Made by a program: the position numbers and the translations under genes
In this document: positions 20,396-30,589 of the stretch, one piece after another
How positions within the stretch are numbered: position 1 is the stretch's first letter
Layout: each line of letters begins with the position of its first letter
Notes under the pieces: model-generated
The model's database searches: none
The model's input: the letters and a program-made list of their open reading frames with translations, nothing else
Told to the model about the DNA's origin: nothing
Origin: Azorinus chamasolen
Taxonomy: Eukaryota > Mollusca > Bivalvia > Cardiida > Solecurtidae
Assembly: GCA_963576725.1 (NCBI GenBank)
Contig: OY755246.1
Location: 77,383,475 to 77,447,474 of the forward strand
DNA length: 64,000 nucleotides
Reading direction: 5' to 3'

Positions 20396-20485
20396 GAAAA
20401 TCATAATTATTTTTGTAGAAAAGGGCAAACTATTTTATGGATCTACAAGCTGATTGCTTTGGTGACATACAGCAGGCTTATGTCT

Positions 20486-20605
20486 GACCCTTTCAGTGCG
20501 GGAACGGAATCACCAATATCCTTTGTTATACTAGTAACAGTGTAGACCCCGAGGAGAGGGGTTCTAGAAGAGCCCCCTCCTCAGAGTCTGCACTGTTTGT
20601 CATGA
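20486..20605 (-). mobile_element. K element part, reverse
   Basis: GACCCTTTCAGTGCGGGAAC end; hairpin TAACAGTGTAGACCCCGAGG...GTCTGCACTGTTTGTC with centre GGGGTTCTAGAAGAGCCCC. Confidence 0.55.
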
Positions 20606-20683
20606 TACAGTTTTTCTTGATCCCTGAATATTCCCGATACATTTGACCTAAATTTGGCCTATTTGAATTTAGAAATGGTGTAT

Positions 20684-20930
20684 TTAACCCTTTCATCGTC
20701 AATGTCGCAAACATGCACCACGACAAATAGTGCCGTCCCATATCAGACGCCGCCTTTTCAAGGCGGATTCTAATCAGGGACTTCACTTTTTGTCTCAAAC
20801 TCTTTTCCTATATTTGTGCTTTAATCCTCTGAAATTTGCATTTTATTTATCTCATTTCCTTATTTTACCAAATGATTTAACAAAGGTGGTTTGCAGACGA
20901 CAATTAGAAATCTGGCGCCGATAGGGTTAA
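20684..20930 (+). mobile_element. J MITE, complete
   Basis: TTAACCCTTTCATCGTCAA...TGGCGCCGATAGGGTTAA. Hairpin about 20722-20794 with centre CGCCGCCTTTTCAAGGCGG. Confidence 0.8.
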
Positions 20931-21425
20931 AGATTCAGCGTTGAAATAGTTAAATTCGGAAGCGACAAGTGGAATTGTATGTTTTCAGGTTCAATCCACT
21001 GAAACGAATTAAAATTACACACCTCTTCTGGGGGTTTACTCGTTCGCTGCCACAGTGTGTCCTTAATAGTGCTGGAGCTGATCAAATGTCGCGTTTTAAA
21101 TCATTTGTTTATATGCTGCAAAGTATACCGCATGAAAATCAATCAAATAAACGTCGAAGAATACAACAGGTTCATGTGTGTGATACCTCGATGTTATTCA
21201 CCAATTCGTTAGTATTATTCGGGTTGTGTTTTAGTTTCGTAGGTTTTCGTCATAGGCCGATATGTTGTACAACTAAATAATATATATATCGACTTAAACG
21301 GCTTATTTTGGATCAGGGACATTTTGTATATAAGTTTTATTTGTAATCTCCATAATAATGATTGAACGCAACACATACCATGTTTTATGATGCTATCGAA
21401 AATATATGTTCATTGTAGGGACTAT
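20930..21425. other. No gene called
   Basis: A 103-codon open frame (20969-21280) lies here without recognisable domain or splice signals; no repeat recognised. Confidence 0.25.
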
Positions 21426-21428
21426 CTC

Positions 21429-21661
21429 TTTAACACATTACCTCATAGGCTATTTTAAGATACAACCTCTTTGAATTAAACTACCGAAAAGGAGTATTAA
21501 TTAGAGAAAGGGAAATTTTTAGGATTTTGTAGTTTGAAACCATTGTGATAAATAGAGCATTTGCTCCTATAGAAGCAAATGCTCTATTTATCACAATGGT
21601 TTTTCAAAGTGACTTTTATAGAGTCGTCAAAAGTCGTCAATATTAGGGACTATTTCTTTAA
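21429..21661 (+). mobile_element. D MITE, complete
   Basis: TTAACACATTACCTCATAGG start; TTAA end at 21658. Hairpin accattgtgataaatagagc ... with centre TTGCTCCTATAGAAGCAA. Flanks GGGACTATCTC-TTTAA and GGGACTATTTC-TTTAA are alike on both sides. Confidence 0.8.
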
Positions 21662-21824
21662 ATGCGCTGGCAGATCTGGTTTTACACTTTTTGCAAAGCT
21701 TAAAGGTTGGTTTTCGTATAGCCTAACGGTTTGATTTTGGAGAAAGTTAAAATTTGAACACGTTGTGCTAAAATCCAAGACATTTTGTGCTAAATAATAC
21801 AAAATTTGTTTTTCTTTATAAACG

Positions 21825-22022
21825 TTAAACCCTTTCACCGCCATTGTCGCATAAATGCACCACGACAAATAGTGCAGTCCCTGATCAGACGCCGACTTTT
21901 CAATGCGACGTCGGATCAGGGACTTCACATTTTGTCTAATTTTCTATTTTTATATCTGTGCTTTATTCCTTTGATATCTGCATTTATTTATCTCATTTCC
22001 TTATTGTACCGAATGAAAAATT
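21825..22022 (+). mobile_element. J MITE, right end missing
   Basis: TTAAACCCTTTCACCGCCAT start, hairpin (CAGTCCCTGATCAGACGCC) with damaged centre, body to TATTGTACCGAATGAAAAA. Confidence 0.7.
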
Positions 22023-22184
22023 AGAGGAAATTAAACGAAACATATCAATTGAAACGTTAGTACAGGCACAGGCCAAGTGTCTTTTTACTACAAACAGAGC
22101 TGTTAACAGAACTTTTATCATCATCTTCTTCTTCTAGATATGTTAGATATCGCTAGATACGCATTTCTTCAACATTGTCCCAGT

Positions 22185-22405
22185 TCAATATTCATGTAAG
22201 AAATAGTGACATCATGAATATTTATAAGCTTACGTTTACTTGGCTTTGACAAAAACTGTAGCATCAGATCTATTATTGTCATGATATCATGTCAAAAGCA
22301 AACAGCAGACACTGATATATGACGGCTCCTATAGAACCCGTCTGATCTGGTTCTATTCTGTTTAAAAATGCGTGAAAAAACTTTTACATGAAGGAAAAGG
22401 GTTAA
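22185..22405 (+). mobile_element. A MITE, tail-to-tail with the next copy
   Basis: Body ATTCATGTAAGAAATAGTG, hairpin with centre GGCTCCTATAGAACCC, end AAAAGGGTTAA (22402-22405). Confidence 0.7.
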
Positions 22406-22606
22406 TCCTTTACCCGATTAGAGACACTTTTTAACGCCAGTGCAAACGGAGTAGATCCAGATCAGACGGCTCCTTATGAGCCGTCTGATCAGGGTCTACT
22501 CTGTTTGCTTACGAAATATAATATAGGTCTGATTCTAAAATTTATGTCGCGGTCAAAATTTCCTTTGTTCAAAATGCCATTATAAAAGTGCAGAATATTC
22601 ATCATG
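22402..22606 (-). mobile_element. A MITE, reverse, interrupted by H
   Basis: Begins on the same TTAA. Hairpin about 22442-22509 with centre GGCTCCTTATGAGCC. The body is interrupted at CATCATGTA by the H element. Confidence 0.75.
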
Positions 22607-22608
22607 TA

Positions 22609-23399
22609 CAGTGAACCCTCATTATACCGGCATTCGTTACAATGGAACCCTCATAATACCGGCATTCGTTACAATGGCACCCTCGTTATACCGGCATTCG
22701 TTACAATGGCACCCTCGTTATACCGGCATTCGTTACAATGGCACCCTCGTTATACCGGCATTCGTTACAATGGCACCCTCATTATACCGGCATTCGTTAC
22801 AATGGCACCCTCGTTATACCGGCATTCGTTACAATGGCACCCTCGTTATACCGACAGTATGCATTGAAACAAAATTACCGTTAATTCTTAGAAAAAACCA
22901 CTGAATATTTCGGTACAATGCCAATAAGACAGGTGATCGCTTAATGCAGAACACAAGAAGTGCAAAAAGCTCCCAAAGGGAGCTTTTTGCGCTTCTTGTG
23001 TTCTGCATCAAGCGTTCACCTTTTGGCACTAGTTTCAAACTGGCCACATGGTTCATTTCATATCATATACCGACAGTATGCATTGAAACAAAATTACCGT
23101 TAATTCTTAGAAACAACCACTGAATATTTCGGTACAATGCCAATAAGACAGGTGATCGCTTAATGCAGAACACAAGAAGTGCAAAAAGCTCCCTTTGGGA
23201 GCTTTTTGCACTTCTTGTGTTCTGCATTAAAAGGGAGCTTTTTGCACTTCTTGTGTTCTGCATTAAGCGTTCACCTTTTGGTACTAGTTTCAAACTGGCC
23301 ACATGGTTCATTTCATATTTAAACTCGTTATAACGGCAACCTCGTTATACCAGCAAAATGTCTGGAAACAAACACCTCCGTTGTAACGAGGGTTCACTG
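22609..23399. mobile_element. H element with expanded terminal repeat and duplicated hairpins
   Basis: CAGTGAACCCTC-ATTATACC at the left, GTAACGAGGGTTCACTG at the right, TA on both sides (22607, 23400). The left end is expanded into about eight 32-bp units (22611-22857). A ~219-bp block (from CCGACAGTATGCATTG) is repeated at 22851 and 23070; each block holds the E-type hairpin with centre AAAAGCTCCC-GGGAGCTTTT, and the second has an extra right half-arm. Confidence 0.85.
22611..22857 (+). repeat. 32-bp tandem array made from the H terminal repeat
   Basis: About eight copies of CATTCGTTACAATGGCACCC + TCGTTATACCGG, nearly identical. The unit contains the transposon terminal motif CCCTCGTTATACCGGC. 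Confidence 0.95.
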
Positions 23400-23401
23400 T
23401 A

Positions 23402-24000
23402 AATGGCTTATCAAAGCCTAGAACTACCTAAGAAAACTCATTGCGTTGTTTGCTGTGTGGAAATCCACTGTATTTTATTACACAATAACATCCTATCTAC
23501 GCTACAGTGCCTGCTATAGACAAACTGTCCAATATTTTCGATGCATTAAATGCAATTTACTGCCTTACTCCTTATCATGATATAAATAGTTATCTTTGCC
23601 CCAATTCTGATTTGAAACAATTTTGCTGACTTCCCATTAGTTCAAACTGTTTTAGAAACTAGTGACTAGGTGTCAGACAGTATCGTTCTCGATTGAGTAT
23701 AGATTTTTTTTGCGTCTGATCTGGATCCAAACTGTTTGTGGTTAGCGTGGTAAGGGTTATTTTAAAGCTCTCAACAGCGAGTTTCCGATTTTGATTAAGT
23801 CTCTGGTAGGAGAAGCAAACTTGAGTCAATTATGATGGCAGAAGTCCTCGTAATGTCAGACATCAAACATTGTTAAGCTGGGAAGCACTGGATGTAAAAT
23901 GTGTTTGTATATGTTCAATATAGCCTCACATCACCAGTCATTCGGAAGAAATCTGTTGGGAATCATTTCGGCAGTTGTAGCCGTTGTGCGTCATATGTTA
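23402..24000. other. Mostly featureless; one L-type remnant
   Basis: 23660-23745 holds GTGTCAGACAGTATCG...TCTGATCTGGATCCAAACTG, a decayed L hairpin. The rest shows nothing recognisable. Confidence 0.4.
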
Positions 24001-24014
24001 CGTCATAGATCACG

Positions 24015-24240
24015 TCATACGCTTTTCTACGCCTTAGCAAACATGGTAGATTCAGATCAGACGGCTCCTGTAGGAGCCGCCCCATCATTATCTTTCTGTG
24101 AAATAGTATTGACATGACTCTGCAGTTTTTTACAAGGCCAAACATTTCGTGTTCAATGGTCACTATAAAAATTAATCTAATAAATATTTATGATGTCAGT
24201 TATTTCTTTCATAAATATTCATGAAGTAAGCGGTTTAAAA
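24015..24240 (-). mobile_element. A MITE, reverse, decayed
   Basis: GCAAACATGGTAGATTCAG arm, centre GGCTCCTGTAGGAGCC, then a broken right arm and A body to ATGAAGTAAGCGGTTT. Confidence 0.6.
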
Positions 24241-24357
24241 TACCAATGTTCATTCAATAATTGATATCTTTATAGGAACTATTTGTATTCACATTGTGTC
24301 AGTCATAATTGTGTACAGTTTTACGGTCATTAAATAAAATGTGAGTGAAACTCTTCA

Positions 24358-24595
24358 GGCCTCTCATTCATACAAACGCTTTGTAAACAGAGCAGACCCA
24401 GAACAGACGGCTCGTGTAGGAGCCGTCTAATCAGGGCCTGCTCTGTTTGCTTATGAAATAATTGTATTAGACCTGACTCTGCAGTTTTATCATACCAAAA
24501 CTCCTTTGTACATGTGCTATTTTAAAAATTCAGCTATAAATATTCATGATGTCATTATTTATTATATGAATAGTCAACAGGGAAAGGGTTTAATG
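24358..24595 (-). mobile_element. A MITE, reverse
   Basis: Hairpin about 24386-24450 with centre GGCTCGTGTAGGAGCC; body GATGTCATTATTTATTATATG; end GGGAAAGGGTTTAA. Confidence 0.7.
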
Positions 24596-24656
24596 CTGAA
24601 AGCGGCATATTGAAGAATGCCTCGTCAGGTAGCACGTGGGGAATTCAAAATGATGC

Positions 24657-24850
24657 TTAATCCTTCGCCATTTGAATATTCACAGTAAAATGATAGCTTC
24701 ATGAACATTAATTACTTTTAAATTATTGTTTTATAGTGCTATATGAATACACGAACGTTTGACAATGACAGAAATGATATAATAAGATCTATATTATATC
24801 AGGAATTTCTCAGTTTGCAAAGGCGTAAACAGGTTTATATATCGGGTTAA
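24657..24850 (+). mobile_element. A MITE without a hairpin
   Basis: TTAATCCTTCGCCATTTG to ATATCGGGTTAA. The body is intact but the palindrome is reduced to CTCAGTTTGC. Confidence 0.65.
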
Positions 24851-24895
24851 ATTGATTGTTTGATGGCATGCTAGACTCTTCTTGCACGTTGTATA

Positions 24896-25110
24896 AGTAA
24901 ACAACGAGCAGTGAGCCATAAAAATCAACGCAGTCCACTCTTTGGGGGAATCAGCATTCTGTCAGCATAAAAACCTGCATGAGAAAATCGTGATTGACTG
25001 TCGCATGTAAAGTACATATCTTAGATGGACTGCAGCAATGCCGACACCCCTAAATCGTAGAACGTACCAAAATGTAAAGTATATTCACGGCTCACTGCTC
25101 GTTGTTTACC
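24896..25110. mobile_element. Unclassified MITE with 21-bp perfect inverted ends
   Basis: GTAAACAACGAGCAGTGAGC-C (24897-24917) is the exact reverse complement of 25089-25109. TATA lies immediately outside on both sides (24892-24895, 25111-25114). The interior has no open frame and no hairpin module, unlike the other families here. Confidence 0.8.
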
Positions 25111-25192
25111 TATACTTCGAAATAATCAAGACTTCGATATAAACAAAACTTGGACATAACCAATGCAAAGTCTGATTGGCAACGATCACTTA

Positions 25193-25417
25193 TCCCGTTA
25201 CCTCGTAGGCTATTTTTAGATCCAACCACTTCGAATAAATCTATCGAAAAGGAGCATTAACTAGAGAAAAGGAAAAATTTAGAATTTATAGTTTGAAACC
25301 ATTGTGATAAATAGAGCATTTGCTCCTATAGGAGCAAATGCTCTATTTATCACAATGGTTTTACAAAGTGACTTCTACAGGGTCGTCAAAAGTCGTCAAT
25401 ATGAGGGAATGGGTTAA
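25193..25417 (+). mobile_element. D MITE, with perfect 62-bp palindrome
   Basis: Palindrome 25298-25359 (accattgtgataaatagagc ... gctctatttatcacaatggt) has no mismatch; centre TTGCTCCTATAGGAGCAA. Right end GAGGGAATGGGTTAA. Confidence 0.85.
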
Positions 25418-25527
25418 AGTGCAAATAGCAAACCAGTCAAGTCAATGTATTACTACAGACTGTGCTAAGATGACACTTGTGTCAGATTTTCTATTGTGTC
25501 TTTAATCTCTGTAAAAAGATTTTCAGC

Positions 25528-25711
25528 TCTTTCGCTGTGATTATCTATGCAAACAGATTGGATCCAGATCAGACACTAAGTACATCGACGTCTCAACTGA
25601 ATCCAAAATTGTTTGTTATCTATTGTGGTAATTAGGGACACAATTAAACAAACAAATAGTGTAGCAGACGACAAAATTTGCAGAAGACAACATTTGGAAG
25701 CGAAGGCGTTT
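25528..25711 (+). mobile_element. B MITE, decayed
   Basis: CTTTCGCTGTGATTATCTATGC, hairpin CAAACAGATTGGATCCAG...AATCCAAAATTGTTTG with damaged centre, end CAGAAGACAACATTTGGAAG. Confidence 0.6.
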
Positions 25712-25744
25712 GACTCGATGTGTTATTTTTTATACAGTTGTATA

Positions 25745-26194
25745 CAGTAGGACCTGCCTTAACCCTTCGCCTGCTGAATTTTAAAATACATTTCTCCCTC
25801 TTTACCCATGCCCAGTTGTATAATTACATATATCTTCACTGTCTACAAGTATTTCGATGTGCAAACACTGCTGTGGAGTGCAATGGTTGCACAATCAACT
25901 TGTAAATAGTGCAGACCCTGATGAGACAGCTCCTGCAGGAGCTGTCTCATCTGGGTCTTCACTATTTACAGGAAGGTATATTGATGCGAGTAGCAAGCGA
26001 AGGGTTAAGCCACCATCAAAAAGAGAGGTCTAGTAATGGGTCTGTAAGGAAGGTGGTAGCTTAATGTAGGTCAAAAGTAATGCAGAAAACTCTTATATGA
26101 GTTGTCTGCATTATGTTTGCCCTGCATTAAGCAACCACCTGCTTTTAAGACTCGTTTTCAATAAATGATTGGTCGCTTATGACAGTTTCTACAG
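25745..26194. mobile_element. E1 MITE interrupted by a nested C element
   Basis: CAGTAGGACCTGCC then TTAA; the rest resumes after the second TTAA with GCCACCATCAAAAAGAG and continues through the E hairpin (26051-26143) to GGTCGCTTATGACAG. Confidence 0.8.
25759..26008 (-). mobile_element. C MITE nested in the E1 terminal repeat
   Basis: TTAACCCTTCGCCTGCT...AGCAAGCGAAGGGTTAA, TTAA on each side. Hairpin about 25903-25970 with centre CAGCTCCTGCAGGAGCTG. The micro-frame seen in other C copies is stopped early here. Confidence 0.85.
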
Positions 26195-26399
26195 TATTAC
26201 TTTCGATTTGTTCAAGTTTGTGACAAATAACTTACGTAGTCTCAAATAGCTTCTTTGATAATATGTGCAATAAGGCTGGATCCAGGTGACCCGCCCAGTA
26301 CCTCTTCATGATAAAGCATGATAATGTGATTATGGTTTTGAGAGAACATATTTGAAGCATAAACAATAAAAATGTTCAGATAAGAGGCATACATTTAGA

Positions 26400-26543
26400 G
26401 TAGCTCCTTTATTTCCCCCCACCATACCCCATACCATGACTGTCCCGAAGAGACTATCCTAAAGATGGCCACAGTATAGGGTTTGGTGGAGAAATTGCGA
26501 TTTTAGTCTTTAGGTACTCACCTTTATCTGTAACAGAAACCAC
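26400..26543. mobile_element. F MITE, decayed
   Basis: Left stem CCACCATACCCCATACCATG and right stem GGCCACAGTATAGGGTTTGG, end CTCACCTTTATCTGTAAC. Confidence 0.55.
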
Positions 26544-26725
26544 TGTTTGCGGATGTCTGTAAGTATCATGTATTGTAGCATGCTCCTGGACAAAGAACGT
26601 AACGGGAACTAAAGGCAGGGACTATCTGTCCCCTTGTTGGTGAGGGGCTCCATCTTAACCTTATATTTCACGAACTTTCATACAAAATTCCATTTTGAAA
26701 CTTATTTGACTTAAATATTAAACTG

Positions 26726-26919
26726 CAGAGCTACAGATAAAGATGCTTACCCAAATACTAAAATCGTCATTTACTCCACTAAACCAAATGTTGTGAACAC
26801 TCTTTAGAATCGTCTTTTCGAGACAATTCTAAAGAGTGGTCACAGTATAGGATTTGGTGGAGAAATAAATGAGGTATTCTTGAAAATGTTTAAATTTACG
26901 CATCTTTTCTAGACCTCTG
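26726..26919. mobile_element. F MITE, complete
   Basis: CAGAGCTACAGATAAAGATG...CATCTTTTCTAGACCTCTG; hairpin centre AATCGTCTTTTCGAGACAATT. Confidence 0.75.
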
Positions 26920-27044
26920 TAATACTAAAGTATAAAACTAGAAACTAGTTGCAGTGGAGAAAGTTATGCAGACATTCCTGACAATAAGATACGACCAGTA
27001 TTTGAAAAATCTCATGCCGTAAAGACTCTCATACCAATTTCTAC

Positions 27045-27292
27045 ACCCTTTACTCCATAAATACGCTTATAAACGTCTTAGATAAAAGACCAGTCGCAAG
27101 TCAAACGACTCAACTAGAAGCCGTCTGATCTGGGTCAGCTCTGTTTGCTCATTTAATAATAAACACCTTATTCTACAGTTTCTGTCAAGCTCTAAATGTC
27201 TTGGTGTTCATGGACCATTATAAAAAAAATCACGTAATTAATGTTCATGATGTCATAGTTCCCTACATGGATATTCATGAAAAGCGTTCAGA
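27045..27292 (-). mobile_element. A MITE, reverse
   Basis: CCCTTTACTCCATAAATACG, hairpin with weak left arm (GACTCAACTAGAAGCCGTC), body GTTCATGATGTCATAGTTCC. A 77-codon frame (27201-27434) here is repeat-derived. Confidence 0.65.
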
Positions 27293-27417
27293 GGTTGGTA
27301 TAGAGATGATCTTCTGCTGTGCCATTGATTCGGGTGTAATAGATATGTTTCAATTAATTTTGAAAGTGGTTTTGGAAACTAACAAGCGATCTGACGCTCG
27401 TGCTAATTTTGATTATA

Positions 27418-27623
27418 CAATAAATCCTCGATAATTCGAAGTGTTGGTACAGAATAAGTTCGACACTCTTTAGGCAGGTGGCTGCTTAATGCAGTGCGAA
27501 AGTCATGCAGAAAGCTCAATGAGGAGCTTTCTGCATGACTTTCGCCCTACATTAATCTGCCGCCTATCTTAAAAATACACAACGATACGTATTTTGAGTG
27601 TTCGAATAATCGTGAGTTTACTG
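27418..27623. mobile_element. E2 MITE
   Basis: CAATAAATCCTCGATAATTC...TTCGAATAATCGTGAGTTTACTG flanked by TA. Hairpin centre GCTCAATGAGGAGC, one arm shortened. Confidence 0.75.
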
Positions 27624-27689
27624 TATCTAAATATAGAAGCCATTAGGACTTCGTTAGCTTGATACATTTATCAAACTGGGTATTCCGTC

Positions 27690-28080
27690 AGACACAGCAT
27701 TTAACTTTTAGCTTGCTGTGCAAAAATAGAAAGTGGCTTCTATTTAAGGTTTCGCGCTTGATTTATCGCGTTTCGTTTTCGAAAAAAGCGTGACCAGGCA
27801 GTGAAGTAGGCTTGATTCTGATCGAACGGTCGAGTACTCGTCTCCTCGTTTGACTACAAATTGTATGCAAAGGCTGTCACATATGTGCATGCTAGAGATG
27901 AAAGCAAATTAACAGCAGACAGACAACTATAGTTGAGTGGCTTCAAATGCTGTTTACAAGCCCTTTATGGTTGTTTTCAGACAACCTTCAAATTGCCATG
28001 TTTCGTGTAAATTAGCGAAATCAAAATGAGTATAAACGATGTTTATGAATCTTTATGCAAGTAGAACATCATACGTGAAT
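27690..28080. other. Weak L-type core, otherwise featureless
   Basis: TTAACTTTTAGCTTGCTG at 27711 and GATTCTGATCGAACGG-TCGAGTACTCG about 27813 resemble an L element; the rest is not recognised. Confidence 0.35.
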
Positions 28081-28089
28081 ATCTAATCA

Positions 28090-28317
28090 TTAACCCTTCA
28101 CTCCTTGAATACCGGTTAATGGCATCATGAATATGTTAATTAGATTAGTTATTATAATGCAACATGTACACAACGATTTAGTGGCAATGGCAGAAACTGT
28201 AGAATCATGTCTATAGTGTATCACAAGCAAACAGAGCAGATCCTGACCAGATGCCTGATCTGAGTCTACTCTGTTTGCAGGGGTGTAGAAAGGCGTATCT
28301 ATAGAGTAACTGGTTAA
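28090..28317 (+). mobile_element. A MITE with centre-deleted hairpin
   Basis: TTAACCCTTCACTCCTTG...GTAACTGGTTAA. The palindrome centre is lost: GATCCTGACCAGATGCCTGATC. A further A left half lies at 28337-28420. Confidence 0.7.
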
Positions 28318-28589
28318 ACGGATATAGATGGCTTTTGACACATTTGCAAACAAAGTAGACCCAGTTCAGATGGCTCCTATAGAAGCTGCCTTCACCAGGA
28401 TATTCTCTGTTAGATGATAATCTTAGAACAGATGCTTTATTATTTGTGACAGCTATGTTTTCACATGTTTTTTTTATATAAAAATAATTTAAGAAAATTA
28501 GTTAATTAACATTAATATTGGGCGGAGTCTGTATGAAAAGGTAAAGAGCCAGGGTGTGTGGTCTAGTATTGTGACATTGCATTGTCATA

Positions 28590-29215
28590 TGCCACCGGAG
28601 TGTCAGTGTTTCTGTATTGTATGTTTGTATTGTCAGTTGTCACCTAGGTCAGTGGTATTGAATTGTATGTGTGTACTCTAAGGGATCACCTGGGTCAGTT
28701 GTTTGTATTGTAAGGGGTCACCTGGGTCAGTTGTTTGTATTGTAAGGGGTCACCTGGGTCAGTTGTTTGTATTGTAAGGGGTCACCTGGGTCAGTTGTTT
28801 GTATTGTAAGGGGTCACCTAGGTCAATAGTCTTGTATTGTATGTTTATATTGTCAGGTGTCTCCTGGGTTAGTGGTCAGTGTTTCTGTATTGTATGTTTG
28901 TATTGTCAGTTGTCACCTAGGTCAGTGGTATTGAATTGTATGTGTGTATTCTAAGGGATCACCTGGGTCAGTTGTTTGTATTGTAAGGGGTCACCTGGGT
29001 CAGTTGTTTGTATTGTAAGGGGTCACCTGGGTCAGTTGTTTGTATTGTAAGGGGCCACCTGGGTCAGTTGTTTGTATTGTAAGGGGTCACCTAGGTCAAT
29101 AGTCTTGTGTTGTATGTTTATATTGTCAGGTGTCTCCTGGGTTAGTGGTCTTGTGTTGTATGTTTGTATTGTTAGGGGACAACTGGGTCAGTGCTCTTGT
29201 ATTGTATGTTTGTAT
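28590..29215 (+). repeat. Minisatellite with 32-bp unit and a ~273-bp higher-order repeat
   Basis: GGGTCACCTGGGTCAGTTG + TTTGTATTGTAAG occurs in runs of four to five. The whole block starting GTCAGTGTTTCTGTATTG (28602) recurs at 28875, and variant units (TCACCTAGGTCAATAGTCTT) close each block. Confidence 0.9.
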
Positions 29216-29270
29216 ATCTGGAGAAGTCCATTTGCTAAAACATGTGTTTTATCCTTGTTCCGCTAAACGC

Positions 29271-29325
29271 TTTGATCCAGATGAAACACCGAGTAAGCTC
29301 GGTTTTCTCACCTTGATACAAACAG
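29271..29325. mobile_element. L-type hairpin remnant
   Basis: GATCCAGATGAAACACCG-AGTAAGCTCGG, right arm decayed. Confidence 0.4.
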
Positions 29326-29329
29326 GAAC

Positions 29330-30095
29330 CAGTACAAGAAAAAACGTGACGAAACGCACAACACGAAATAACACATTAAAAAGTTCCCATATGAAAATAA
29401 CAAAGTAGACCATATGGTGAAATCAGGAATGCCGCCTTGGAAGCCATTTGACGCTTCGTCAGTTTCCGAAAAGCTTGACACGACACTTAGTCAATAGCTC
29501 CGCAACAGCTCTATCTGGGTGTAATAAAATCATAAAAACAACACATGAACATACATTTTTTCTTTTATTTTCACAGCGAGGTAACACGAATCATTACATA
29601 GGACATTTATAGTGGATATTCCAACGTAGATAACTCGAACTAAGATATTACTCGGGTTAAAATCCAGTCCATTCCAAATTTGTAATACATAATTACTCTC
29701 AAACCCACCACTGTACATAACTGTTAAAGTACAAAAATTAGTCATGCAGGAAATACCACATACAGAACAAACAGCCGCCCGAACAGCAACACAAGGAAAC
29801 AGCAAATATACACAACTATAAAAAACATCAAGAGACGCACAAAGAAGTACCGCCTTGGAACGGTCAGTGACAAAAGTCATTGGGGGGGGGGTTAAACCGG
29901 TTTATGGGCGCCCAATCTCACACTTATTCCATCCCCACCCTAAAAGACAAACAGTGTAAATAAACGTATCCCCTCTCCGACTGATCTACAACAACCGAGA
30001 TGGCAAATACAGTGGTAAAGTGCATGTGTTACAAGACAATTTAAGTGAACAAACAGTATCCACCTATCGCTAGAATATTCAATGATTGAGCTGCA
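29330..30095. other. No gene called; E3 fragment and poly-G
   Basis: 29608-29715 contains the E3 subterminal pattern (GATAACTCGAACTAAG, TCCAGTCCATTCCAAATTTG). A G-run of nine lies at 29882-29890. A 116-codon minus-strand frame across 29530-29880 includes the E3 fragment and is not believed. Confidence 0.4.
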
Positions 30096-30099
30096 AACA

Positions 30100-30330
30100 G
30101 AGTAACTGTAGAAAAGTAATAAAGTGTACGACAAAAACGAAATAGTACATATATGCGACGTTCTCCTTCCGTTTCTGGATTTAAGAGGTCGCCTTCATAG
30201 AGTACTAAACCTTTCTTGTGGGCGTACAAGAGGCCAGCGTGATTGCCAACTGTAAAAGGGTTGACAACCAAGCATGCAGTATGTTGTAGTACTATAGGAT
30301 CATATCCCTGTTTAATGAATGTTTAACATA
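30100..30330 (-). other. Non-repetitive stretch with an open frame on the minus strand, doubtful
   Basis: An open frame of about 85 codons reads protein-like around NPFTVGNHAGLLYAHKKG and DLLNPETEGERR. It starts right after a stop, has no ATG at a sensible place and no clear splice sites. It could be a decayed exon or transposon fragment; not recognised. Confidence 0.2.
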
Positions 30331-30589
30331 TTTGATGAACAAAGTGAGAAAATTTGTAAATCACATCACTATAAATTTCAGGATGTGAAATACCGTGTCG
30401 CAGAAGCGCCTTGAGCTTACATTGGTACTTGCCAATAAGTGAGAGATTTCAATAGTAAAATTTAGAGAAAGTTTTTCTTAGTTTATGGTATCTATATCCT
30501 TGCTTAAGCAGCTTTTCAGTTAAAATGAGATTTCGACTGTTAAAAATCGTCAATAGATGAACACGCTCTAGCAAAACGAATAAGTTGAG

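Noticed and set aside
22604..22904. Two overlapping frames of 87-97 codons
   Set aside because: Translations of the 32-bp transposon-end array.
28590..29215. Possible CRISPR-like array
   Set aside because: Units are head-to-tail without unique spacers, and the DNA is eukaryotic; it is a minisatellite.
29530..29880. 116-codon minus-strand frame
   Set aside because: Includes an E3 MITE fragment and has no recognisable domain.
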